Origin: Vanilla planifolia
Taxonomy: Eukaryota > Streptophyta > Magnoliopsida > Asparagales > Orchidaceae
DNA: 64,000 nt
Assembly (NCBI GenBank): GCA_023846275.1
Contig: CM043875.1
Span: 41,632,633 to 41,696,632 of the forward strand
Direction of reading: 5' to 3'
The position numbers and the translations under genes were made by a program. Below, piece by piece: positions 41,901 to 54,091 of the stretch (position 1 is the stretch's first letter; each line of letters starts with the position of its first letter). The notes under the pieces were generated by a model. It saw only the letters and a list, made by a program, of their open reading frames with translations, searched no databases and was not told the DNA's origin.

Positions 41901-44900
41901 CCTCCAAAGAGCTATGCACACACTTAGAGAGTTCTTAAAATCTCCAATCTCCTAAGACTCGCAATAAGGGTATCAAAATGTTCCTTCATGATGTCATATG
42001 TTGAAGACAATCTGCCTTTTTCTTGGGCTTTCTTGAGTTGGAAAAGTAAGATCATATCCTCTTAAGGGTATCAAAAATTAAGATAGAGAAGGCCAGCAAC
42101 CTCTGGGACCCTTGGAAGGGGAAACCATTTCAGTATAGTGACAAATATCCAATGACTAATGCCATGTTGAACTCCCCCCAAGACCATAGCAGCATTAGAT
42201 GCTCCATAGCAAGGAATCATAGCTTTAATCTACAGCTTCAACAATAGAGTATATTTCAGGATCTGCCATGACTTCCATTACAAACAAAATGAAAACAAGT
42301 TAGACACATGTGTAATTAAGCATTGTACATTGACAACACCTAATCTTTTATTAAAAAATGCTGAACACCACATAGAAGTAAAACTTCTCAATTGCGGTTT
42401 GCATTGAAAGAGAAATCACAAGATTTGTCACAACTATTTTTGGGTGCTATGATTGCTTCTGAATTGATTCCAATATAGTGGGTGAAAGCATTACAAGGCC
42501 AAAGGGTACTGTATGAGGAACCTAGGTAACCATGGTTTGCAAGATCAAGATTAACCTAGTTTGGAGCTGACTCACTATGAAGCCAACTAGAGTTCTAAAA
42601 AGCTTCATTTGTAATTACAACACATGCAATAATCATGCAGTAACAATATGAGGTTCTAACAGGTTGGAATTGATGGAGAGAAGTTTTTCCTTTATAGCAA
42701 CAACTCTCCTCCTTGAAATTCTCAATTTTCCCATTATTTTCCAAAAACAAAGTCAACGAGGTTGAGGCAAAATTTTTTAAAACAACAACATCTATTTACT
42801 TCTAAAATAAGAAAATAATTGTAAATGATAGATCTAGATGGAAATTTTGAGATAAATGACAACGAAATTTTATTCAGAAAATAAAGAAACGCAATAATTG
42901 ACCTAATTAGAAAGCTTTATAAGCTCCAATTGAGCACAAAACATCCCACTTAAGGAGTGGTCTCAAGTTCATTACAAGATAAATGGGAGCCCCGATACAT
43001 GCATCTCAATAAGCAATAAGTTAAAAAAAAATACAAAGGAGAATAAGGCTATAAAATAAGGAATACCTAGCTTTGCTTTTTTGGGAGGTTCTCTATTTAT
43101 GCTCCCAAATTCTCACCTAATGACATCATCATAACTTTATTATGTTATGTTGCCCTAAAAAAGAGGTTATGAATGTCACAACCTTGCAACCATGGACCAA
43201 GATAGCCAAGTAATCAAAGCAACCCTAGCAGATCAAGGCTATAATTGTGACAGTAAGTAGATACATGGGATTTCTTATGAATCTGTATGCCAAGAATATG
43301 GAACATTACTAATAACTCCAGATCCGATCCCGATCGGCATGCCCTTCCAAAGCAAGCTAATCCAAGGTCAATGTCAATGCCAATTTGCTTACTTGATTGT
43401 CTTAAGCAATTAATGATCTGTGGAAGGGTGGTCAAAATGGATCTTGAACAAATAGTTCAATTGGATAAGTTGTCCCGTAAGACTAATATATCAAATTTCA
43501 TAAAATAAACAACTTTTTTTAGGTAACTCAAGCAAGAAACTTTATATAATCTATGAAAGACATCAAGTTTGTCTTACATGAAATTGGACAAGCTAGAAAC
43601 CTTCAACTGGAACGTAGTGTTCAACACTTACGAAAAATTCATATCTTATACTTCAATAAGATTATTTTGATATTCACACTAATTCATTCATGGAGAATGA
43701 ATAATGCCCCAAAAATATAACCAATTCACATGTTTACCAATCAAATTTACCAAGAAATATTAATCCTAAAATAAACCAAGCAATTATATTCATTCAACAA
43801 AGAACTAGAACTCGATTAGATATAGATTGAAACAACAATTGTATCAGAAACCCTGAAAAATGGATTGAACTAGCAAAACAATGTGAGATCATTTACACCA
43901 ATGTTGTTTTATGGGAGCTCGTTTACTCTATGGCTAACGATTAAAAAATAAGATAAATCCCATAAAAAGGAGGCAGGTAAAATGCCAGCAATATGAAGTC
44001 TATAGTATTGCAATGAATTTGGATTCATTAATAAACTCTATTCTTGATGTCATTTTATTTCTCAAGCAAGTTTTTGTATGGCTCTCCCATCACCAAAAAA
44101 ACTAATATCAGCTCTAGAGGCATCATGCCAACCAGAAAAACTAATTGAAGGTGAACACTTAATATAAACATAAAACCTCTCTAAACATTTAATGAAGGTC
44201 CAACAATCAAATGATGAATATAAAAGCTAATTTATGTTCTTCTTTGCAAGTATTATATAGTGTTCATTTAATTGAAGAGGAAGTTTCTTAAAACCTAATA
44301 TGCAAGGTTATTAACAAGCCAAGTTGAACTAAATAAACTATCTTATTCATTCTGGTTCAATGAATTTCTTAATGTAGTAAGGTCAAGCATATAAGAAATA
44401 ATAAAATATATTCTCAAATAAAGTTCAAGCTTTAATGGAGCTTTAATCAAGTATATCTAAATGTATATGGGATGCAAAAAAGGTTAAGCATATAAATTCA
44501 GAAATATCTTAATATGTCAAATATGTTTCTTCATCTTTTCATTTCAATATTATCAAAATAAAATATTAAAATAAGTTAACTACTCAGTGATTTGTTCAAT
44601 AAATGCTTCCAACACATTATGACTTCAATTCATCCAACTTTTTTGAAGTGCAGAAAATAAACATTGTTTTGATATCTAGATAAAATTAGCAAAAAGTGGC
44701 TGACATATAAAGCATGGACTGAGCAGTATTTTGTCAAGCTTTTTCAAGACACCTCTAACAAATACAAATACACCAATGATTCAAGCTTGAATATTTTTAT
44801 GTCAATCTTCATAAACCAGGTTCAAACAAGTTCAATCATGAACCACAAGAATACATGAGCATAACTGGAATAAATCCTGAGCTTCTCTTCAAGCATACCA

Positions 44901-47900
44901 AATCCCTTACCACATGCAATGTACATTGAGACAACACATTAACAAAATATTATCCTGGTGGTTGTGAGATGCAAAAGTTACTGAATAAACAGCTATACAC
45001 CAAGGCATCTTCTTTTGCACCTCTTGTTAGCTAAACTAAACTTTTGAAGGGCATTAGCGATGTTTATATGTTTTAAAACAATATAAACTTCAAAATATTT
45101 GTTTACTTATTTGAAAAGTAATATACATATTTGTGCATCACTTTGATGCCTAAAGATGACAACTATATCAATTACAAATTCCATAAATATCCATCATTGC
45201 TAAATATTGGATTTCTTTGTTATTACCAAGAATATCATTGTTTCAGGATAAAAGAGACCCAATGGTTATAGGTTGGCCAATCTTTTATTCTAGGAAGTGG
45301 ACTCAAGCTTACTCATGAATTTTGATTAGATAATGTCCTTATGACCTTAGCTATATCAAAAGCTGTTCAACAAGTACAAAGTCTACAACTTGAACAAATT
45401 ATATATTTTAATTTCACCAGCCTTTACTTGAGATATGCTGTTATTCTGTTTTTGTTATGTTCTGAAATAGGCCAAAAAATAGTATTCAATGGATTGAATC
45501 CAACACATTGATAACAACTTGCAAGATTTTTACCAGGTTATGTTGGCATCATGAAAACTTCGATGTTGTTCTGCACAAATATCTTCAAGGAAACAATTCA
45601 AAATTGATAACAAATATGGCAACTCTTCACTTGTAGTATGATGCTAGAAAGTTGCACCATCAGACAAGTTGCAAGGCACAGTTTATTAGTCTAGATCCAA
45701 ATCCACTTTAGAGCCAATTTAGAAACGAAAATCATGAAAAAAGGCTTCAAAAAACAGACTCAAAAAGTTTCAGTTCACATAATTGGTCAAAGAAGTCATG
45801 ATGTTATTCATAAGACCTACAACTTTCATTTGCCATCTCATATGAAGTCATGTGGCTTTTTTGGTGGAATCTAGCAGAGGAAGCACATTTCTTGTGGAGA
45901 TTCTTGATGCCACCAAATTCAAAGAGATCATGATGAAGTTTCAAAGAGATCTTGATGAAGTTTTAAATTTGAGATATATCTCACATTTTTCTTTATTTCA
46001 AATTTTAATATTTACAAGTAGTGGTTATATTCCTAATTCAAGTTGATTTAAGATTTAGAATAGTTTTATTTATCTTTTCTATACCTCATCTATTATATAG
46101 AAATAAGCATAGAATTTAAATCTATTTAAACCTTTCATGGAATGAATGATGAACATATACTTTTGGATAATCAAATTATCACTTTGTACTTTTGTGCAAG
46201 GTGTTTTAGAAAAGCACACGTGACCAATCCTTCTTCTCTCTTTGGGAATATATACGAAATCTTTCTCCTCCCTCTCCTCTTTCTCTTCCCCATTGTGTTC
46301 CCTTCCCCATCAATTTGGCATCCAATCTCTAACCTCACCAATAACTTGGTAACAGAGCTCTACGTTAGTTGTCATCATATTAAACCATTTAAGATTCTCA
46401 GGTTTGAACCCTTGCAATAAGCAAAAGACTCAAGAAGTCAATAACTGATTGTAGTATAAATCTATTAGAACAAACCTACCTTGTAGTTCTGAAGAAGGAA
46501 ATTGGAATAAGATCCTATATAAATATCATGTAATTTGTAGAGGATAGCCATATTCAAAAGAAAAAAAAACATATAAGTAAGAATGGATATTCATGTCAAC
46601 AAAGCATGAAAACTAACACCAATACAAGATAAGTTAGCAGCATTACACAAGATACCATAATCAATTAATTCATAAAGAAAACAATAATAAAGTAAAAATC
46701 AATAAAAAAAAACTAGCAAAAGATAATATCTAGTCATGTTTAAGGCAAATCTACAAATGTTACCAAGAGTTAAATCAACCATGACCTCATTGGCACACAA
46801 CTACTAAACTTTATATAAGAAAATAATTGAAAGAGTAAAAAGCTTGAGAAGAATTGACAAAGAAAAGGCCATCACAAAAGGAAGATGAGCAGGATGGTCA
46901 AAAAAATAAAGATAGAAAAGATGATATCATAGAAGTTCAACCCAACTTAAAACAATTCTTAAGGGTTTTCACATGCTCTTCAAGAAGTCAAGATAAATTC
47001 CAAAAATAAAATTTAGGGCCTAGAGCGACCTTTCACACTTTTACCAAGAAAAGATAATATGGACAAAATCCACTTTTCTTCCCTCAAAAAAACCTATCTG
47101 TTTTTAGTTTGTGCTTTGAAGTTCAAAATAGTAAACCAAAAACCTAGGAGATTATGGTTACAATCTTGGTAGCACCCATACTTTATTGTGAGAACTTAAC
47201 TTTTGATAAATACTTCACATAAAATGATAGTTGCAAAAAAAAAAATTTTATTAAGGATGCAAACCTAGAAATGTAATTGCATACAACAATGCTAGCCACA
47301 ACTGAGGGTGATGAACTCCTTAGCAATTTTCACAAACATACATTTGGTTTTGAAATAGTCTCAAGAATATCTTAAACTCAAATCCCTTAACTCAAGGGAA
47401 TAGACAAATCCTCATGTATGATTTCTTTTAACATAATGCCTCTTTAAATTGTCTAGCCTTTTTTCCTTTTTTGTTGCTAAGTAAAAATATTCTACTCTAA
47501 TCAAGAGATGCAACATTCACATGCTTCTTTGTGAACAATCCTTTTCAAAACTAAACAATCGTTGTCAAACCAAACAAGATTGGTAATGATTGCCTTTAAC
47601 TCTACCTTCTATTTCACAAATTAAGCTATGAGCAACTACAAACTTAATAATCAAACCAAAAAAATATTCAAGTCACAAACAATACACACTTATCATGTGG
47701 ACCCTTCTTTCTCTTATTTGTTGCAACTTCCAACCCCTTACATAGAATCTTTCTCCATCTCACCTCTAAATTTTCTTCTTAACTCCTCTTTTTCTCTCTA
47801 ACACACACACTCACGCATGCACACTCGCACACACACACAAATCAATAATTCACATTTTTCCCTCTTCTCTACCAATTCCTCTTTGTCCAAAAAAGAGCTA

Positions 47901-50490
47901 TAGATTAGATAAAAATTAATGTCCATCTCCACCAAGTTTGTACACAACAAGACTATTACAAGCCTAAAACTAAGAAGTAATTTTTTCCTTATTAAAAATT
48001 CTTAAATTAAAATAGAACCAAGTGGGTCCCAAGAGATATGAATAATCGATCATGTATATTCATGAAATTAGACCTTCAAAAAGTTCATTATTATTATTAC
48101 TATTATTATTTAGTGATAGTGCATTAATAAAAAAAATTCAAGGAGTAAAGTATAAATCATTAGGTATTAATGCAATCATTAAAAAATATTTAACATTATA
48201 TTGTAGCATATTTTCTTGGTAACTAGAAATACTAACATAGAAAAAACATAAGCAAGCTGCAAAATGCTTTGATTATGATTTTGAACTTGTTCATGCTTGC
48301 ATTGATGATTTAATTTTGTTGCCCTGATGAAATTTGTTAAAACACAGATAAACTTCTTAATAGATTGACATAAAAGCTACTTTGCAATATTTTCATTTTA
48401 AGCATTGCTCTTGTTTATAAACATTGATCTAGCTTTCCACAGCCCAAAATTGTTATTAGCAATATACATCAAGTACTCCAGCTTTATCTAAAACTATTTT
48501 ACAGTCCTTTTAAATTAAAGCATTGCTCTTGCTTTTAAACATTACTCAAGCTTCTCAAAACCCTATTTTATTTTTAGCAATATACTACAAGTAATCCATG
48601 AATACCTTCACTGTTGAAATATTCGTCAATTTTTATCAAAACCACAATTATCATTTATTATTTCTCAATTTTATGATCAAAACTACTTTGTTCTCTATAA
48701 CTATGTCGAAGTATCAAAAGGTGGATCAGCAGCATACAAACACTAATCACCCCTCAACTAAGAATCATCTCTCTGCATATGAAAGCTTTATTTCTCCCTT
48801 GATCTCAATTTCTCATTTTGAATCACTCCTCTACCATGCAAACACATAACAATCGTTTCATTTTTTTTTTTTTTTTTTTTGGCTATAACTTCTGTTAACA
48901 ATCCAATAAACAGTTGTGTCCTTTTATCTACCTCTAGACACCCTAAGTTGTAAACAGCATCCTCTTGGCCTTAACTAAAATTACCATCTAAAAAATTTGA
49001 TGTTCCACAGCAAAATAGATACATGATGACATCTTTAAGTTAGCCGCCAATCAAATGGTTGATATAAAAATAATGGAAATTCCAAATGAGCCATGCTTCA
49101 CATTTAAAGCAATTCCATGTGAATAACTATAAATTCAAGTATGCTCCCACACCATCACGTTTAAAAGGACAAGAAAAACGAACAAAAGGTGAAAACATGC
49201 AACAGTCAGTCGTGATAAACTAGCTATTGCATGTTAGTAAAATATTTGTTTTCGAAATTCTACCTTCATTAACAATATTTGTCCTTCCCGTAAAAGCTAA
49301 GAAAAGAGAGGAAATAAAACTTTCTTTAAGACCAACCAAGATCGACCCCTTAACAAAGAAATAAAATCCTAAGTAATGGTACATATTTTATATTGCAACG
49401 AATTCTCAGAAATTTCCCTCTACTGCATAATAGAGCAGATAACAACATCCTAAGAAAGAGTTCCTTCCTTTACTTGAAATTCTACACAACCTAACAACCC
49501 AAAACAGAAAGGAAGTTTTGGCTATTGTTCTTCCAACGACCTAAACCATCAGATACAATAATCTCGTAGGGTATGACTACTACGACATGCATTAAACAAG
49601 GTTCAAGCAAAACAGTAGTAGGTTAAACAAGCAATCCTAAAAACGTAAAGAAAGCGCACACACTTGGGCACATTTGGTAGAGACAGGAAACATCACATTG
49701 AGTGTGCAACACAATCCAACGCCACCAACCTTTCACCAAATAAGGAAGAAAACAGTTCCTAATGAAAGGATTAATCGGTATCGTCGGCAGAGAAAATTAA
49801 AAAAAGAATTTTTACTTACCCACTCATGTCAGTAATCTCCCTCGAAATCTTCATCTTCTTTGTGGTTCCTTTATACAAATCCTCGAGGCTGCAAGGTAAT
49901 CGATTTTCAATAGGCGCTGCTTTTTGTGGGCGCTGTGGGTTCATGGAACCCTCCCCGCCAAACGCCGAGTTAAATAAGTCATCTCCAAACATCCCACCTG
50001 CAAATCTTGAGGTACCCCTCATCCCAGGACCAGCTGCACCGCCGCCCATACCATTAAATGGGCTAGAGAACCCGAAGAATTCAGTAAAAATGTCGTCAGC
50101 ACTCCTGGGGTTGAACCGGAAAGTAGTCGGCCCATCCCCCGCGTTGAAAAATGATGATCCACCGGCCCCTGGAGGTGGTACCTGACCCTTCAATCCTTCC
50201 TCTCCAAACTGGTCGTACACCGCTCGCTTCTGGGGATCACTGAGAACCTGAGAGCAGAAGCAAGAAAAAGCAACGGATTAGAGAATGACACGAGTGGTTA
50301 TCGCCTCCGTAAGGATCGGAAATACTTCGTAGGCCTCCGAAATCTGCTTAAACTTGGCCTCGGCTTCCTTCTTGTTGTTAGGGTTCTTGTCCGGGTGCCA
50401 TTTCATGGCAAGTTTTCGGTAGGCCTTCTTAAGATCGTCATCCTTGGCGTTCTTATCGACCTGGAGGACCTTGTAGTAGTCCACACCCAT
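36000..50490 (-). CDS. Type II DnaJ/HSP40 co-chaperone (DNAJB1/SIS1-like)
   Basis: Cytosolic J-domain co-chaperone that stimulates Hsp70 ATPase and delivers unfolded clients. Exons: 50490-50326, 50247-49820 and 36438-36000. Intron 1 is 78 bp (GT-AG, phase 0). Intron 2 is about 13.4 kb with a strong GTAAGT donor and a CAG acceptor (phase 2). The joined frame has 343 residues and runs without a gap through conserved sequence: [10 protein letters not shown] continues into [20 protein letters not shown]. The J domain covers about residues 4-68 with HPD at 32-34. A Gly/Phe-rich linker follows (about 75-150), then two C-terminal peptide-binding domains, and the protein ends [20 protein letters not shown]. 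There are no CxxCxGxG zinc fingers, so it is type II (class B). Length fits plant homologues (330-350). Every splice junction keeps frame and family consensus, which is the case for one gene rather than two fragments. Transcript evidence would be decisive for the long intron. Confidence 0.88.
37419..37525. repeat. 55-bp tandem duplication inside DnaJ intron 2
   Basis: GCTTTTGAAATTTTTGTTCT and the following TGCTTTTTA occur at 37419 and again at 37474. The rest of each unit (AACTAACCATGTTTGTCAG versus AACAAACCCTATTTTTCAC) has diverged. Confidence 0.7.
39700..40250 (-). mobile_element. Ty3/gypsy retrotransposon fossil (integrase region)
   Basis: The minus-strand reading near 39860-39970 contains QRKLQ, then INYFTKW, then a run resembling the usual gypsy integrase wording around the (V/I)DYFTKW motif. 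Weaker similarity continues on both sides. The element is broken in many places and very old. No LTRs could be paired. Flanking sequence (about 39.1-42.9 kb) has a similar transposon-like texture and may belong to the same element, but I could not assign its domains. It lies inside DnaJ intron 2, in the same orientation as the gene. Confidence 0.5.
46130..46420 (+). mobile_element. Possible worn LTR edge with primer-site-like motif
   Basis: A pyrimidine-rich CTCTTTCTCTTCCCC tract is followed by ACTTGGTAACAGAGCTC at about 46345. This resembles the end of an LTR followed by the tRNA-iMet primer-binding site TGGTATCAGAGC (11 of 12). No partner LTR or coding domain was found nearby. It could be a solo end, a fragment of a small non-coding LTR element, or chance. 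Confidence 0.3.
48861..48880. repeat. T20 homopolymer
   Basis: Twenty Ts in DnaJ intron 2. Read on the minus strand it could be the poly(A) tail of a retroposed sequence, but no target-site duplication or SINE body was recognisable. Confidence 0.9.
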
Positions 50491-53400
50491 CTACAGTTTT
50501 CTCCTCTCAACCCTTCCAACCTTCGCTTCTGTTTTTCTTATTGGTCGTCTTCTTATTAAGCTTTTGCCTCTAGTTTACCTTCTCCTGCTAAAACCGCTGT
50601 AGACCCGAGACGATGAAGAATCTATGAGATAATACAAATCAGATCGGTCGATCCCGAACAAGGAAGATATGGTGATTTAGAATTTCGGAAAGATCTAGAA
50701 GAAAAGGAATGAGGGTTTAGCATTTTAAAATTCCACCAGTTTTTTTAAAAAAAAATTACATAACTTATTCCTTTTTAAAGATAACATTTACCAATTAATT
50801 GGACTTAAAAGTTAAAAAATTTAAATGATTTTTTAATATAATATTTTTTCGTTTTATTATGTTATCTAATTTTAAAAAATTAATTTTACATATCTAACTC
50901 TTTATTATGATCATTTTATAATTTGATCAACATCTTTATTATATGACACATATAATTGATTTATAGTTATGATAAATTTTTATATGAGAGACATTTCTTA
51001 ATTAATATAAAAACTCTCCAAAGGAACAAGATAGACAAAAAAAAGTTATAAAAATGTTGGCAAACCAAATGGCATAAGAGATATTAACATAATCAAATAC
51101 ACAAATCATCACAATCAACTCCCAAACATGACATGCATCATTAACTCTCTTAATAATAAAATTTTAAAAAATAATAGAGACAAAATCACCTAAAAATAAA
51201 TAATAAAGGACATAAGTATAACAAACTAATATATTTCAAATATGATAAAATTGATTACAAATATTCATTTATTTGTGAGCAATTATAATTGTAATTCATT
51301 ACTTCTAATAAGCAAAAACACTAATTCTTATTTGTCCTTTAAAATTGAGAAAAACCTTTAATTAAAGGATCAAGAGTTTAAGTATAAATTAAAGATGAGG
51401 ATGTAAAATGAGGGAAATGATTAGGGTTTGTGAAATAAATCAATCAAGATCCCTTGGATCCTTCACTCAAAACCATTCAAATTGAATGTTAACATTTGAT
51501 TGTTATGATGTGTTGGTTATGACATAAAATCTTCTTGTTATTGGCTAATATGTTCTTAATACTAGTCATAGATTCTCTTATCCAAGAAACTTCTTCAAAA
51601 AAACTAATTTAAATGAGCTTGGGTTTGATCATGCTCAAATATGAGATTTATGGAAAATTTAAATTACATGATGCGTTTCTCTAAGATAGAAGAAGATGAT
51701 AGATAATAAAAAAATTAGACATTGATTAACTAACTTTTGTGTCCAATTTGTGTAGGTTTTTAAGAAAGAAGTGAGCTACGATTTTTGCTTCACTTTGAAA
51801 ATCTACTAATTTGGTTCCAAATTCTTAATTTGTTGCCCCAAAGCCTTTCATATGTGATTTCTTTCTAATAGAGTTACCTTTTATTATATATATATGATTT
51901 TATATATGTATTTTATGTACCTTAAAACAAGTCAATTAAAAACATATTATTTCAAAAAAAATAATTTTATTTCATTAAAATACTTTCCATATATACTAGT
52001 TTAATATCAAAATTTACAACACAATACATAGAGCAAACTTCTAAAGTATTATAATACAGTTGTCAATGTTGTATTTATCAATCCATTCTTATATTTGACA
52101 AAACAAATGATTAAAAGATTTTATGAGCTATCAATTACATAAAATTTAACTATTTATTTTGATGGATTCCTCTTGAATATCTAATAAATATCTCAATATA
52201 ATATAATCAAAGATAATATACTTTTGTCATTACAATAGAGCATGTAACAAAGTGCCCCAAGTTCTAATAAAATATAGATGTTTTTTTTTATTCTTTACAT
52301 AGTTGTTAGAGTTCTTACAGTTACATTTTATGTATGAAATGATTAATACAACACTATTATGTTTGTATTTTCATATCAATGACATATTTTTTCACCAAAA
52401 TCACCTTGAGATTTATCCAATGAGATTAAAGATTTACTTGAAACATTTGAATTAAGACATGTTAAATTTGAATGACTTTATATATTAGTTGATAATCTTA
52501 TAACTATACAAGTAATTAGAAGAATAAAATACAACAAATAATAGTTTACATTATATCATTAGACAACTGACTAATACTAAAACATCATGTAACCAATAAA
52601 TCACAAAAAACAATTGATTTTAATCATTCTAGATGGTTAAATTAAACTTTTTATCTTATATGTATCCTTAAAATAACTTGCATTTTTTTTATGAAGAAAA
52701 TAAAAAAATTAATATTGTTTTAAATTAAAATCCCTTACATTAAGAATGAGTGATTCCTTTTCTCTTCTGTATGTGATTCTAAGAAAACCCACTTAGAATA
52801 TTTTTTATATAATGATTTTTAGTATCAAAGGCATGAATCATCACGATGATTCTAAGAAATGAATTGGTAATACATGTTAATGAGCTTTTGTTTTCATCTT
52901 ACCATATTGTTTGAACAAGCACATTTTTATATTCAATCTCTCTATTTTTATTATTATTTTGGATAAAATATTAATATGAAAAATAACAATACATGCTGAT
53001 AAAAGTTTTCAGATTTAATCATTAATATTTTAGTTAAAATTTTCATTTTTATTATCTTGCTAATTTAAATTTCTATGTGATAGTTTTAAAAAGAATTTTA
53101 AAATATATTCATAATATTTTAAAAGTTGTTGATTTTTATATTTTATTTGAAATCCATTCCAACTAAATCATGAATCTTGACAATTTAAAAGTTTCTTAGG
53201 TATATATTTAGAAGTTATGAGTATTCTCTATTCATTAATGTAATTTTTTTAATTTGAAAAGGCAAATTAACTTTCTTCTACCATTGTTTTGTTGTCTGTT
53301 TGCTATTTAAATTTTGTATTTAAATCTTTAATTAAACTAAATTACTATGTTCAGAATATTTGTATATTATATGTTTTAAAAAATATGTTTTATTTGAGAG

Positions 53401-53653
53401 GAAAAAATAAAAAAATATTAAATCTCCTAAACAACTGGAGTAATTTGTGAGTCGGTGCAGATGCTTTAAGATTAACAAAAACGAATAAAATAAACCGGAA
53501 ACATTGCCTTTGTATTACCAAATAAAGCTATTTGCGATCGGCATTACATTAGATATCTCCGTTATCTAAACGCAACCTCTTCTTCAAAGCGACAGAGAAG
53601 CAAAAAAAGAGTGGCATCCGAAATCGTCGAGCTCTCCAGGTTAGGTTTCCGCG
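50491..53653. other. Intergenic DNA between divergent DnaJ and eIF1A genes
   Basis: The first 250 bases beside the DnaJ ATG and the last 200 before the eIF1A ATG are GC-richer and presumably hold the promoters and 5' leaders. The middle is AT-rich with no supported gene. Neither promoter shows a convincing TATA box by eye. Confidence 0.55.
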
Positions 53654-54091
53654 ATGCCGAAGAACAAGGGTAAGGGAGGTAAGAATCGGAAGAGAGGGAA
53701 GAACGAGGCCGACGACGAGAAGCGGGAACTTGTCTTCAAGGAGGACGGGCAGGAATACGCTCAGGTCCTCCGCATGCTGGGCAACGGTCGGTGCGAGGCC
53801 ATGTGCATCGATGGTACCAAGCGCCTCTGCCACATCCGTGGAAAGATGCACAAAAAGGTCTGGATCGCGGCGGGTGACATCGTCCTCGTTGGCCTCCGTG
53901 ATTATCAGGATGATAAGGCTGATGTAATCCTCAAGTACATGCCTGACGAGGCTCGACTCCTCAAGGCTTACGGAGAGCTTCCTGAGAGCACGCGCCTCAA
54001 CGAGGGTATCGCTGGCGGACTCGACGAGGAGGATGAGGGCGCTGGGGATGATTACATCGAGTTTGAGGATGAGGATATCGATAAGATCTAG
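53654..54091 (+). CDS. EIF1A: Translation initiation factor eIF1A
   Basis: Binds the A site of the 40S ribosomal subunit and, with eIF1, promotes scanning and start-codon selection. The 145-residue single-exon frame has the full family layout. It starts with a basic N-terminal tail ([16 protein letters not shown]). The OB-fold follows at about 30-110 ([46 protein letters not shown]), and then an acidic C-terminal tail ending [10 protein letters not shown]. Length equals the usual plant protein. Coding sequence is far more GC-rich than its flanks. The start is the first ATG, in a GC-rich TCCGCG context. No introns are needed. Lack of introns could suggest a retrocopy, but the frame is perfect, with no poly(A) remnant directly at the stop, so I treat it as an active gene. 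Confidence 0.97.
   Translation: MPKNKGKGGKNRKRGKNEADDEKRELVFKEDGQEYAQVLRMLGNGRCEAMCIDGTKRLCHIRGKMHKKVWIAAGDIVLVGLRDYQDDKADVILKYMPDEARLLKAYGELPESTRLNEGIAGGLDEEDEGAGDDYIEFEDEDIDKI

Larger units (their letters stand above)
36439..49819 (-). other. Giant second intron of the DnaJ gene
   Basis: About 13,381 bp between two exons that join in frame. It is AT-rich and holds a Ty3/gypsy fossil, a possible LTR edge near 46.3 kb, a 55-bp tandem duplication, a T20 run (48861-48880), a CA-rich microsatellite (about 47801-47841) and an (ATT)n tract (48086-48112). I found no further exon and no nested gene. It accounts for most of the length of the locus. Confidence 0.75.

Noticed and set aside
48861-48880. 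T20 run as the tail of a SINE or processed gene copy
   Set aside because: No target-site duplication, promoter boxes or gene-like body could be recognised beside it.
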